Of a DNA stretch of 50,002 nt, positions 25,923 to 33,978 are shown one piece after another. Every line of letters starts with the position of its first letter. Position 1 is the first letter of the stretch. The notes under the pieces are model-generated. The model searched no databases and had not been told where the DNA came from. It was given only the letters and a program-made list of their open reading frames with translations. This DNA is from Bacillota bacterium. Lineage in GTDB: Bacteria > Bacillota > Clostridia > Lachnospirales > Lachnospiraceae. A program made the position numbers and the translations under genes. The stretch is taken from assembly GCA_023418475.1 (NCBI GenBank), contig JAEZZO010000063.1, positions 1 to 50,002 on the forward strand, read 5' to 3'.

Positions 25923-26105
25923 ATGTCAGTGAGAAAAATGGAAAAACCAAATGAAGGAATAAAGTGCATTGTTAATACCTGCGAATATTATATGAACGGA
26001 GATCATTGTACGGCAGAGAAAATTAATGTGGAACCACGTAATGCTAATAAATCGGATCAAACAGATTGTGCAACCTTTGCTCCGAAAGGCAACCAAACCT
26101 TTTAA
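25923..26105 (+). CDS. DUF1540 small cysteine-containing protein
   Basis: This 60-residue protein matches the DUF1540 pattern: IKCIVNTCEYYMNGDHCTA, then AEKINVEP, ending TDCATFAP. Four cysteines could bind a metal ion. Such miniproteins are frequent in spore-forming clostridia and bacilli, with unknown function. TGGAGGAAATACT precedes the ATG, a strong ribosome site. It is followed at once by repeat B3, whose large hairpin can serve as its terminator. Confidence 0.88.
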   Translation: MSVRKMEKPNEGIKCIVNTCEYYMNGDHCTAEKINVEPRNANKSDQTDCATFAPKGNQTF

Positions 26106-26107
26106 GA

Positions 26108-26234
26108 GTTATGCTACTATTGTGTGAAGAAAGCATCTTCACACGAAGAAAAGCCCTGGAATGAGCACAACAGTACTCATTCCAGGGCTTTTATAAACTA
26201 TTTAAGATGCCAATTCGTGGCATTTATAGCTTGG
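26108..26234 (-). repeat. Repeat family B, copy 3 (full, three stem-loops)
   Basis: Read on the minus strand the order is a five-bp TGCCA/TGGCA stem (26218-26222, 26208-26212), a 17-bp perfect stem with ten-base loop (26176-26192 with 26149-26165), and an eight-bp GTGTGAAG/CTTCACAC stem (26137-26144 with 26122-26129). It sits between convergent genes. The large hairpin, flanked by A and T runs, probably works as a bidirectional terminator. Confidence 0.75.
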
Positions 26235-26235
26235 T

Positions 26236-27321
26236 TTATCCAACATGCTCCGAACTTGCCTTTCGGAATATGTGTATTGTTCCGTCCTCATTTAGTTTTA
26301 ATAATAAGGTGGCTATAATCGGTAGAGACAATAATCCCAAAATACCCATAAGCTGCGCACCAATGTACATAAGGATTAAAGTAACAATGGGATGTAAACC
26401 GATCTGCTGACCAACTATTTTGGGTTCAATCGCCTGTCTTACTACAGTTATTACAATATAGAGAATTAACATTCCGATACCAACTCTTGTATTTCCCATA
26501 ATGAAGGATATGACGGACCAGGGGATTAGTACCGCTCCGGTACCCAGAATTGGTAAAATATCAATGATAGCTACCAAAAGTCCGAATAACAGAGGATTTG
26601 GTACACCTATGATCCAAAAGCCAATCGATAATTCTGCAAAGGTGATGGAGATGATAGCAGTATATGCCTTGATAAATTTTCCAAGTGTTCCAATTCCGCT
26701 ATTCTTGAGTTTGAGAAGCATCTCTTTGCTTTCTCCTTTAAACTGAAATAAGATAAAGTCAGTAATACGATAATAATCAATGGTAAAAAAGAATGAGGAG
26801 ACTATCGTAAATATAAACTTAATCAACAGAGAAGGCAACTGACCGGCAATACCTGCTATAAGACTGAGTACAGTAGAGGAAGCTTTTGATACATAACCTA
26901 ATACTGTCTGATTGATGTTATTCATGAAATTATCCAGATATACCTTAATATCCGGATATTTATCTGCTAAATCATTGATCAGTTTCTCGACTGCAGGATG
27001 GACGGAATTTTCATAAAAATCAGGTGCTGATCCGAAGAGATTTCCAATAAAAGAGGATATTTTAAATCCAATCAATGTAACAATAAGACCAACAGCAAAG
27101 TAGAAAACCAGTAACAGCAGGATGGAGATCAGGGTACGTTTCATTTTCAATTTTTCTGATAGGAGATCAATCGGACGACGGAATATTACAGCGATAATAA
27201 CACCTATTATAAAGGGCATTAACAGAGGCAGAACATACTTAATAATAAAATATCCCAGTAACAATATAATAACAAAAAATAAAACATGTACAATAAATGC
27301 CTTTTGTTTTTCCAATTTCAT
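26236..27321 (-). CDS. AI-2E/YtvI family membrane transporter
   Basis: The 361-residue integral membrane protein has about seven to eight hydrophobic spans. Features of the AI-2E (UPF0118) superfamily include an N-terminal helix pair (YVLPLLMPFIIGVIIAVIF), a long amphipathic middle, and PNPLLFGLLVAIIDILPILGTG near 245. The late motif RQAIEPKIVGQQIGLHPI resembles YtvI of sporulating Firmicutes. The transported solute is uncertain. It is last in a minus-strand group behind the phosphate transporter and DUF47 genes, 59 bases from the latter. Confidence 0.85.
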   Translation of the reverse strand: MKLEKQKAFIVHVLFFVIILLLGYFIIKYVLPLLMPFIIGVIIAVIFRRPIDLLSEKLKMKRTLISILLLLVFYFAVGLIVTLIGFKISSFIGNLFGSAPDFYENSVHPAVEKLINDLADKYPDIKVYLDNFMNNINQTVLGYVSKASSTVLSLIAGIAGQLPSLLIKFIFTIVSSFFFTIDYYRITDFILFQFKGESKEMLLKLKNSGIGTLGKFIKAYTAIISITFAELSIGFWIIGVPNPLLFGLLVAIIDILPILGTGAVLIPWSVISFIMGNTRVGIGMLILYIVITVVRQAIEPKIVGQQIGLHPIVTLILMYIGAQLMGILGLLSLPIIATLLLKLNEDGTIHIFRKASSEHVG

Positions 27322-27380
27322 ATCAAAAAAATTCCTTCCATGCTAGTAAACCAGTTTGTTTCATCAAGAGTATCGGCTTA

Positions 27381-28001
27381 TTATGAATTTTTCATTACAA
27401 TGCTTTCGATAATATTTGCAACATCCTCACAATTATCTGCACATTTTTCAAGACGATGGAGAACCTCAGTCCAACACATTAACTCAATCGGATCCTTTGA
27501 GGTGTGATAGAGATTACGCATGAAATCAACATACAGAGCGTCTCCTACTTCCTCAAGATGATTTATTTCAATAATTTTATCGCGTAGCTTTTTGGAATTT
27601 TTCCAACTTTTAAATTCCTCTAAGGCTTCATCCATCGCTTTAGTACAAGCAACTAAGAGCTCCGTAAACTTCAAAGCCTCCGGACGGATTTTCTGAATAT
27701 TAAACATATCGATATAGATTAATACATCTTCAATGGAATCTGTTACATCATCAATTTCCTGCGTCAAAGTTGTAATATCTTCGCTCTCAATCGGAGGAAG
27801 AAACTCTTTAACCAATCTATTCATAATATCATGCTTCGCGATATCGGCATTGTGTTCAATATCGTGCGCAGCTTTTACCTGATCAGTAACTTTACTAGGA
27901 TCAAATTTACTCAAGGTTTCATGTAAAGTAACAGCCAAATTATAAGAAAATTTTGAAAGATTAGCAAAAGCATCAAAATAATTATAATCATTCTTTTTCA
28001 T
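27381..28001 (-). CDS. DUF47 (PhoU-like) Pit accessory protein
   Basis: The 206-residue, all-helical protein resembles the DUF47/YkaA family, related to PhoU. Repeated acidic clusters (HDIEHNAD, EIDDVTDSIED, HLEEVGDALY, LEKCADNCEDVANI) are expected to bind metal ions. It lies 24 bases after the Pit transporter and is almost certainly co-transcribed. DUF47 partners are thought to regulate or tune phosphate uptake by Pit. Confidence 0.92.
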   Translation of the reverse strand: MKKNDYNYFDAFANLSKFSYNLAVTLHETLSKFDPSKVTDQVKAAHDIEHNADIAKHDIMNRLVKEFLPPIESEDITTLTQEIDDVTDSIEDVLIYIDMFNIQKIRPEALKFTELLVACTKAMDEALEEFKSWKNSKKLRDKIIEINHLEEVGDALYVDFMRNLYHTSKDPIELMCWTEVLHRLEKCADNCEDVANIIESIVMKNS

Positions 28002-28025
28002 ATTAGGGTACTTCCTTCCTTATTA

Positions 28026-29066
28026 TTAAAATATTTTCATGAAAATATATGACATTATATATCCTAACAAACCACAGCCGGGGAAAGTTAAAACCCAGGC
28101 AACAACCATTTCCTTAACAACACCCCAGTTTACATTGGAAAGTCTTTTCGATGCTCCGACACCCATGATAGCTGTTGTTTTAGTATGCGTGGTACTGACG
28201 GGAATACCATAAGCAGTTGCTAGAAATAAGCTGATGGTAGCGGTAAGATCTGCAGCAAAACCCTCATATGTTTTAAGCTTTACCATTCCCATACCGACGG
28301 TCTTAATGATTTTGTATCCGCCAATAGAGGTACCAAGAGCCATTACACAGGAGCATAAAACCATAAGCCATATCGGGATCGTAAAGCTTGTTACATCCTG
28401 CCCCTTTGCAAGAAAAACACCAAGCAGGAAAACGCCCATGAATTTTTGTCCGTCCTGAGCACCATGCATAAAAGCCATTGCTGCTCCGCCAAGGACTTGT
28501 CCCTTTTGAAAAATGATATTTGTTTTGCGTTTGTCCGCTCTTTTTAATAAGAATACGATAATTTTCGTGATGATGAATCCTAGAACGAAACCAAGAACAG
28601 TAGATAAAACCAATCCATAAATAACCTTAATCCATTGATGTCCATTAATTCCATGTCCGCCCTGTAGAGCAATTGCTGCGCCGGTAACACCGGCTATTAA
28701 AGCGTGTGATTCACTGGTGGGAATACCAAAAGCCCAAGCTGCCGTAGCCCAGACCACAATAGCAAACAATGCGGCACAAAGTGCAATCAAAGCATAATGT
28801 GTATTGTTTCCAAAGTCAACCATGTTATAAATAGTTTCAGCTACTTTCTTGTTGAACATTGTCATAACAAATACGCCCAAAAAATTAAATAATGCTGCCA
28901 TTGCTACAGCTGGCTGAGGTCTGATCGCACGTGTAGAAACGCAAGTTGCAATTGCGTTTGGCGCATCAGTCCATCCATTAACCAAAATAACTCCTAAAAC
29001 CAGTAAAACAGTGATCAGCAGCGCTGGATTAGATATCAGCTGCTGAAGGAATTCTGTTAACGCCAT
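28026..29066 (-). CDS. pit: Low-affinity inorganic phosphate transporter (Pit family)
   Basis: The 346-residue permease has the two duplicated PHO4 signatures: NGWTDAPNAIATCVSTRAI near the N-terminus and GIPVSTTHTKTTAIMGVGA near residue 290. About ten hydrophobic spans surround them, with a cytosolic loop (LKRADKRKTN). It likely imports phosphate, perhaps as a metal complex, with a coupling cation. GGAGGCACC precedes the ATG. The gene leads the Pit-DUF47-(YtvI) minus-strand operon. Confidence 0.93.
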   Translation of the reverse strand: MALTEFLQQLISNPALLITVLLVLGVILVNGWTDAPNAIATCVSTRAIRPQPAVAMAALFNFLGVFVMTMFNKKVAETIYNMVDFGNNTHYALIALCAALFAIVVWATAAWAFGIPTSESHALIAGVTGAAIALQGGHGINGHQWIKVIYGLVLSTVLGFVLGFIITKIIVFLLKRADKRKTNIIFQKGQVLGGAAMAFMHGAQDGQKFMGVFLLGVFLAKGQDVTSFTIPIWLMVLCSCVMALGTSIGGYKIIKTVGMGMVKLKTYEGFAADLTATISLFLATAYGIPVSTTHTKTTAIMGVGASKRLSNVNWGVVKEMVVAWVLTFPGCGLLGYIMSYIFMKIF

Positions 29067-29129
29067 AAAGGTGCCTCCTAAAAAACAAATATTTAGTTTA
29101 AAAAATCTAAATGGTGATCAACCAAAGAA

Positions 29130-29158
29130 ATCTTATCACGAATAAAAGACATAAGCAA
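29130..29158 (-). promoter_or_regulatory. Promoter of the Pit operon
   Basis: On the minus strand TTGCTT (29153-29158) and TAAGAT (29130-29135) are 17 bases apart, and TG before the -10 makes it an extended element. Confidence 0.55.
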
Positions 29159-29485
29159 TGATAATTTACATGAATTTTTCACTAATTATGCATACATTAA
29201 TTAAATATCATCTAAATTTTACGAGAATTTCACATAGATTTTACGTTGGCCCGGAAATGTAAAATCATGACTTGTTTTGATGGATTGCATAAGGTTTAGA
29301 ATGTAATTTTATGGATTAAGATTAACCAATACGTGATAATTGAATTTAATAGATGATTAAAGTATAGAGTGTTATTAACGAACCATATAGAATTTTTAAA
29401 TTTTTACATTGCTTTTTACAGGAAAATACCTTATTATAAACTGTAATACGTTAATGTGATATAATTCGCCGTTATGGCGATATTT

Positions 29486-29518
29486 TTATTACATAAGAAT
29501 GCTCGCCCTATGTAATAA
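29486..29518. repeat. Perfect 10-bp inverted repeat
   Basis: TTATTACATA (29486-29495) and TATGTAATAA (29509-29518) flank a 13-base loop. It is preceded by a small CGCC/GGCG hairpin at 29467-29479. Confidence 0.6.
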
Positions 29519-29550
29519 ACCCTCCGAGAAAATACACAGCTTGGTGCGCG

Positions 29551-29611
29551 GAACAAAAGCGGTGTACTATAGATTTATGATCGTGAGAGTGCGCGAAGCA
29601 CGTTTTTGTTC
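29551..29611. repeat. Inverted repeat with GTGC/GCAC hairpin
   Basis: GAACAAAAGCG (29551-29561) and CGTTTTTGTTC (29601-29611) pair with one mismatch. A smaller GTGC-GCGAA-GCAC hairpin lies inside next to the right arm, and a T run follows it. Confidence 0.45.
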
Positions 29612-29643
29612 TTCAATAGCATGATTTGCCTGATATCGAAAGA

Positions 29644-29737
29644 TTATTATGATTCGATTGTCAAAAGCCTGATCCAGGTTATTTAGATGAATATAAGCGC
29701 ATATATATTCATCCGGCATATCATTTTAAGCTTTTCT
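29644..29737 (+). repeat. Repeat family A, copy C (94-bp short form)
   Basis: The left end and first arm match A1 and A2 closely (GATTCGATTGTCAAAAGCCT, ATCCAGGTTA, then GATGAATAT/ATATTCATC). The sequence then jumps to the right terminal repeat (TCATTTTAAGCTTTTC), so the centre and second arm are missing. Confidence 0.65.
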
Positions 29738-29792
29738 TATATATATATAAATGCGTCGAGCGGAGCGAGTGTATATCCGCCGGAGACTGTCT

Positions 29793-29845
29793 AATTCTCA
29801 CGCAGCTTTATATTGACCTAGGTCTGAAAAATCAGCGTGAGAATT
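29793..29845. repeat. Perfect 11-bp inverted repeat upstream of ilvD
   Basis: AATTCTCACGC (29793-29803) and GCGTGAGAATT (29835-29845) are exact complements. The loop contains the palindrome GACCTAGGTC (29815-29824). The right arm abuts a TATAAT at 29860-29865 at about -35 distance, so it could be an operator or an RNA stem. Confidence 0.55.
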
Positions 29846-29871
29846 TAACTCTCGAATCTTATAATATTGCT

Positions 29872-29898
29872 AGAGTGTGTGGGTCACACTTTTGTTTT
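29872..29898 (+). terminator. Terminator-like hairpin upstream of ilvD
   Basis: AGTGTG (29874-29879) pairs with CACACT (29885-29890) around a five-base loop, extendable by two pairs. TTTGTTTT follows. It lies about 90 bases before ilvD and could stop upstream transcripts or attenuate ilvD. Confidence 0.55.
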
Positions 29899-29986
29899 AA
29901 CCAGACAAGCAGTAATCCAGGTGTAGTTTTGCCTGAATATTCCAAGTAAAATACTATATTAAATATGAAAGAAAAGGTGATTGATG

Positions 29987-31660
29987 ATGAGAAGTGATGC
30001 AGTAAAAACTGGTATGCAGCAGGCACCCCACAGGTCATTATTTAATGCATTGGGGTTAACAAAAGAGGAACTTCATAAACCTATGATTGGAATTGTAAGT
30101 TCTTATAATGAAATAGTTCCCGGACATATGAATTTGGATAAGATAGTAGAAGCGGTTAAGCTTGGTGTGGCTATGGCCGGAGGTACACCAATCGTATTTC
30201 CTGCAATTGCGGTTTGCGATGGTATTGCCATGGGGCATCAGGGGATGAAATATTCGCTGGTAACAAGAGATCTGATAGCAGATTCTACGGAAGCTATGGC
30301 GATGGCTCATCAGTTTGATGCATTGGTGATGGTACCAAACTGCGATAAGAATGTACCCGGATTATTAATGGCGGCAGCAAGACTGAACATTCCAACAATT
30401 TTTGTGAGCGGCGGACCGATGCTTGCAGGTAAGGTAAAGGGAAATAAGACAAGTTTGTCTTCTTTATTTGAAGCAGTTGGAGCATATGCGGCAGGTAATC
30501 TGACCGAGGAAGAAGTAGAAGAGTACGAGAATAAAGCATGCGCAACATGTGGTTCCTGTTCTGGTATGTACACAGCGAATTCTATGAACTGCCTTACCGA
30601 AGCAATCGGTATGGGACTTCAGGGGAATGGTACGATTCCGGCAGTTTATTCAGAGAGAATAAGACTTGCCAAGCATGCCGGTATGAAGATTATGGAGCTT
30701 TTGGAGAAAGATATTAAACCACGCGACATTATGACAAAGGAAGCATTCATGAATGCCTTAACAGTGGATATGGCTCTTGGCTGTTCTACCAATACAATGC
30801 TTCATTTGCCAGCGATTGCCCATGAAGTAGGATTTGAACTTAATATAGATATAGCAAACGAAGTAAGCAAAGTAACGCCGAATTTATGTCATCTTGCACC
30901 TGCCGGACATACTTATATGGAGGATCTGAATGAAGCTGGTGGTGTATATGCAGTTATGAATGAATTGAGTAAGAAAGGTCTTCTAAATCTTGACCTTATT
31001 ACAGCAACCGGTAAGACCGTCGGAGAAAATATTAAAGGGTGTAAAAATCTTAACCCGGAAGTGATCAGACCTATTGAAAAACCATATAGTGAGACAGGCG
31101 GCATTGCTGTATTAAAAGGAAATCTTGCACCGGATTCCGGCGTGGTGAAACGTTCTGCTGTTGCGCCTGAGATGTTAAAGCATGAGGGACCGGCAAGAGT
31201 ATTCGATTGTGAAGAAGATGCAATTGATGCTATCAAAAGCGGTAAGATTAAAGAAGGCGATGTAGTAGTAATTCGCTATGAAGGACCAAAAGGCGGTCCC
31301 GGTATGAGAGAGATGCTTAATCCTACTAGTGCTATTATGGGTATGGGACTCGGCTCATCCGTGGCTCTTATTACAGATGGACGTTTTTCCGGTGCTTCAA
31401 GAGGAGCCTGCATTGGACATGTATCTCCGGAAGCTGCCGTTGGCGGTAACATTGCGCTGGTGGAAGAGGGCGATCTTATTCAGATCGATATAAATGCAAA
31501 TTCCTTAAACTTTATAATATCTGAGGAAGACCTAGAAGCCAGAAGGGCGAGATGGCAGCCGAGAGAACCTAAGATCACAACAGGCTATCTATCCCGGTAT
31601 GTTACGATGGTTACTAGCGGTAATCGCGGAGCAATTCTTGAGATACCCAAGGTAAAATAG
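29987..31660 (+). CDS. ilvD: Dihydroxy-acid dehydratase
   Basis: IlvD dehydrates 2,3-dihydroxy-isovalerate and -methylvalerate in valine/isoleucine synthesis. The start at 29987 gives the family N-terminus MRSDAVKTG and is best spaced from AAAGGTGA; two nearby upstream start codons are possible. The ~557-residue protein has iron-sulphur ligands in VPNCDKNVPG and ATCGSCSGMYTANSM, plus the substrate/metal motif CDGIAMGHQGMKYSL. The C-terminus holds GGPGMREML and TDGRFSGASRG. It is followed 112 bases later by ilvB, with a hairpin between. Confidence 0.97.
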   Translation: MRSDAVKTGMQQAPHRSLFNALGLTKEELHKPMIGIVSSYNEIVPGHMNLDKIVEAVKLGVAMAGGTPIVFPAIAVCDGIAMGHQGMKYSLVTRDLIADSTEAMAMAHQFDALVMVPNCDKNVPGLLMAAARLNIPTIFVSGGPMLAGKVKGNKTSLSSLFEAVGAYAAGNLTEEEVEEYENKACATCGSCSGMYTANSMNCLTEAIGMGLQGNGTIPAVYSERIRLAKHAGMKIMELLEKDIKPRDIMTKEAFMNALTVDMALGCSTNTMLHLPAIAHEVGFELNIDIANEVSKVTPNLCHLAPAGHTYMEDLNEAGGVYAVMNELSKKGLLNLDLITATGKTVGENIKGCKNLNPEVIRPIEKPYSETGGIAVLKGNLAPDSGVVKRSAVAPEMLKHEGPARVFDCEEDAIDAIKSGKIKEGDVVVIRYEGPKGGPGMREMLNPTSAIMGMGLGSSVALITDGRFSGASRGACIGHVSPEAAVGGNIALVEEGDLIQIDINANSLNFIISEEDLEARRARWQPREPKITTGYLSRYVTMVTSGNRGAILEIPKVK

Positions 31661-31672
31661 AATAAGCAAGTC

Positions 31673-31711
31673 AAAGGCGGCTAAATTATCCATATAAGTG
31701 CAGACGCCTTT
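31673..31711 (+). other. Intercistronic hairpin ilvD-ilvB
   Basis: AAAGGCG (31673-31679) and CGCCTTT (31705-31711) pair around a 25-base loop. There is no T run, so it is more likely an mRNA stability or processing element than a terminator. Confidence 0.4.
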
Positions 31712-31772
31712 AGCGACAGGATTAAAATTGGTCTTGTATTATTGTTTTATGCTACAGAAACGGAGGCTTTAC

Positions 31773-33449
31773 ATGGAATTAACTGGTTCACAAATCGTAA
31801 TTGAATGTTTAAAAGAGCAGGGTGTGGATACCGTATTTGGGTATCCGGGCGGAACTATTTTGAATATATATGATGAATTATATAAACACAGCAATGAAAT
31901 CAGACATATTCTGACATCACATGAGCAAGGAGCATCCCATGCTGCTGACGGTTATGCCAGAGCAACCGGTAAGGTTGGAGTTTGCCTTGCTACCTCAGGT
32001 CCGGGTTCGACGAACCTGGTTACCGGAATTGCTACAGCATACATGGACAGTGTCCCGATGGTAGCGATTACCTGTAATGTTGCGGTAGGTTTGTTAGGCA
32101 GGGATTCCTTTCAGGAAATCGATATAGCCGGAGTAACAATGCCCATCACAAAGCATAATTTTATTGTTAAGGATGTTACTGTTCTGGCGGATACGATTCG
32201 TAAGGCTTTTCGCATCGCAAAATCAGGAAGACCCGGTCCGGTGCTGGTGGATATTCCAAAGGATATTACTGCAACTAAAACAGTATATAATAAAGTGATT
32301 CCGGAAGAGATTATAAGAAAAACGGACGAGATAACAGAGATGGATTTAAAAAATGCATTGAAATTAGTGAAGCATTCGAAAAAACCTTTTATTTTTGTGG
32401 GCGGAGGCGCAGTAATCTCCGAAGCACATGATGAACTTAGCGAATTTGTAACTAAGGTGGATGCTCCCGTTTGTGACACTCTGATGGGAAAGGGTGCTTA
32501 TGATGGTACGGATGCCCGTTATACAGGGATGCTAGGAATGCATGGTACGAAAGCGTCTAATCTAGGGGTAACGGAATGTGATTTACTGATTGCAATCGGA
32601 GCCAGATTTTCTGACAGGGTAACCGGTAATGCTAAAAAATTTGCCAAAAACGCTAAGATACTTCACATAGATATAGATCCTGCTGAGATTAATAAGAATG
32701 TCATTGCTTATTACAGTGTGATCGGGGATATCAAGGAAGTTCTGAAAATACTAAATGAGAGATTAGAACAGCAAAATCATGCGGAATGGGTCGAGCATGT
32801 TGAAGAACTGAAGGAAAAATATCCATTAAAGTATAATCAGAAGGAATTAACCGGTCCTTTCCTATTAGAAAGGCTTTATGAAATTACAAAAGGTGACGCA
32901 ATTATTACAACGGAAGTTGGCCAGCATCAGATGTGGTCAGCACAGTTTTTCAAGTATAAACTCCCGCGAACCTTTCTTACCTCGGGGGGGCTTGGGACAA
33001 TGGGATATGGTCTGGGTGCCTGCATCGGTGCAAAGGTAGGATGTCCTGATAAAACCGTGATCAATATAGCAGGTGACGGATGCTTTCGTATGAATATGAA
33101 TGAACTGGCTACTGCAACCAGATATGATATTCCGATTATTGAAATTATTTTTAATAACCGTGTGCTTGGTATGGTGCGTCAATGGCAGACACTGTTCTAT
33201 GAACAGCGATACTCCAATACGAACTTAAATGATAAGGTGGATTTTGTTAAAGTAGCAGAAGCGATGGGAGCGAAAGCTTATCGCATAACGAAAAAGGAAG
33301 AGGTTGAAAGTGTCTTAAAAGAAGCGATTGCACTGAAACAACCGGTAGTAATCGAATGTATAATAGACTCTGACGACAAGGTTTGGCCTATGGTGGCTCC
33401 GGGTGCTGCAATTGAAGAGGTATTTACGGAAGAAGACATCCGTAAATAG
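31773..33449 (+). CDS. ilvB: Acetolactate synthase large subunit
   Basis: The start at 31773 is set by CGGAGG nine bases upstream and by the family N-terminus MELTGSQIVIECLKEQG. The 558-residue ThDP enzyme condenses pyruvate (or pyruvate plus 2-oxobutyrate). It has VFGYPGG with the following HEQGASHAADGYARATG (catalytic glutamate), the FAD region around GMLGMHGTKASN, and the ThDP/Mg motif GDGCFRMNMNELATATR ending IIFNN. No ilvN regulatory subunit or ilvC follows. It shares direction with ilvD and probably its transcript. Confidence 0.96.
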   Translation: MELTGSQIVIECLKEQGVDTVFGYPGGTILNIYDELYKHSNEIRHILTSHEQGASHAADGYARATGKVGVCLATSGPGSTNLVTGIATAYMDSVPMVAITCNVAVGLLGRDSFQEIDIAGVTMPITKHNFIVKDVTVLADTIRKAFRIAKSGRPGPVLVDIPKDITATKTVYNKVIPEEIIRKTDEITEMDLKNALKLVKHSKKPFIFVGGGAVISEAHDELSEFVTKVDAPVCDTLMGKGAYDGTDARYTGMLGMHGTKASNLGVTECDLLIAIGARFSDRVTGNAKKFAKNAKILHIDIDPAEINKNVIAYYSVIGDIKEVLKILNERLEQQNHAEWVEHVEELKEKYPLKYNQKELTGPFLLERLYEITKGDAIITTEVGQHQMWSAQFFKYKLPRTFLTSGGLGTMGYGLGACIGAKVGCPDKTVINIAGDGCFRMNMNELATATRYDIPIIEIIFNNRVLGMVRQWQTLFYEQRYSNTNLNDKVDFVKVAEAMGAKAYRITKKEEVESVLKEAIALKQPVVIECIIDSDDKVWPMVAPGAAIEEVFTEEDIRK

Positions 33450-33518
33450 ATCCAAGGGTAGATGAATAAACACGAAGGTAATAAATATCAGAAGTATTTA
33501 TTTGCCTGAAAGCTTTGC

Positions 33519-33641
33519 AGTAAATACTTAAAATAGTAAATATACTTAAAGTAATAAATACACTTAAGAAGAAAGTATACTTAAAGCAGAAAATATACTT
33601 GAAGTAGTAAATATAGTTAAAGTAGTAAATATACTTCTAAT
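33519..33641 (+). repeat. Tandem array of about seven 18-bp units
   Basis: Units start at about 33519, 33535, 33553, 33570, 33588, 33606 and 33624, mostly 18 bp, with consensus AGTAAATATACTTAAAGT. Unit junctions create TACTTAAAGTA, an 11-bp near-palindrome. Units differ at a few positions, so the array is not freshly expanded. It lies right after ilvB and before the serC promoter. Confidence 0.75.
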
Positions 33642-33816
33642 ATAGGAAGAAGAGGTATCCAAAAGATATAATAGTAGCGATATCTATAAACATATAATAT
33701 AAGAAGATATTAATTTGGCAGATGGAGTAATATATTAAAATAAAGCAGAGCAATTTAATAATTAATAGATATAATAGATCTGGCAGAGTGGATATGCAAA
33801 TAAATCCAACTGCATG

Positions 33817-33840
33817 AAAAGGCTGAATTAAGGCCTTTTT
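33817..33840 (+). terminator. Terminator upstream of the ser operon
   Basis: AAAAGGC (33817-33823) pairs with GCCTTTT (33833-33839) and continues into T's. It would end transcripts from the ilvD-ilvB side before the serC promoter. Confidence 0.7.
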
Positions 33841-33875
33841 AAGTGAATGGAGATTAATGCGTTCCTATAATTTTA

Positions 33876-33904
33876 TTGACAAAAAAATAACACAGTTCTA
33901 TAAT
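33876..33904 (+). promoter_or_regulatory. Consensus vegetative promoter of serC
   Basis: TTGACA (33876-33881) and TATAAT (33899-33904) are both perfect and 17 bases apart, the strongest promoter match seen in the window. Transcription would begin near 33911. Confidence 0.9.
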
Positions 33905-33978
33905 GAAAACTATATATATTGCTCTGTTTTATGTATAATATTACATAAAAAAATGAGTTCATTGAGGAGGATGAAGCA

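Larger units (their letters stand above)
29067..29986. other. Long structured intergenic region between Pit and ilvD
   Basis: The 920-bp gap holds the Pit promoter at its left end, then several structured elements: hairpin 29486-29518, a long-range inverted repeat 29551-29611, family A copy C, hairpin 29793-29845 and a terminator-like hairpin 29872-29898. No credible gene is seen. A 15-codon frame at 29577 has no ribosome site and is not rich in Leu/Ile/Val. Confidence 0.5.
33450..33978. other. Intergenic region between ilvB and serC
   Basis: The 529-bp gap contains the 18-bp tandem array, an AT-rich stretch without coding signs, a terminator near 33817 and the serC promoter. No gene is seen on either strand. 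Confidence 0.5.

Noticed and set aside
29214..29228. AATTTTACGAGAATT, similar to a CodY box
   Set aside because: Three mismatches to AATTTTCWGAAAATT and about 750 bases from ilvD; too weak to call.
29577..29624. 15-codon leader peptide upstream of ilvD
   Set aside because: No ribosome site and only scattered Ile/Val codons; it is not a credible attenuator peptide.
33519..33641. CRISPR array
   Set aside because: Units are contiguous 18-bp repeats without unique spacers and no cas genes are nearby.
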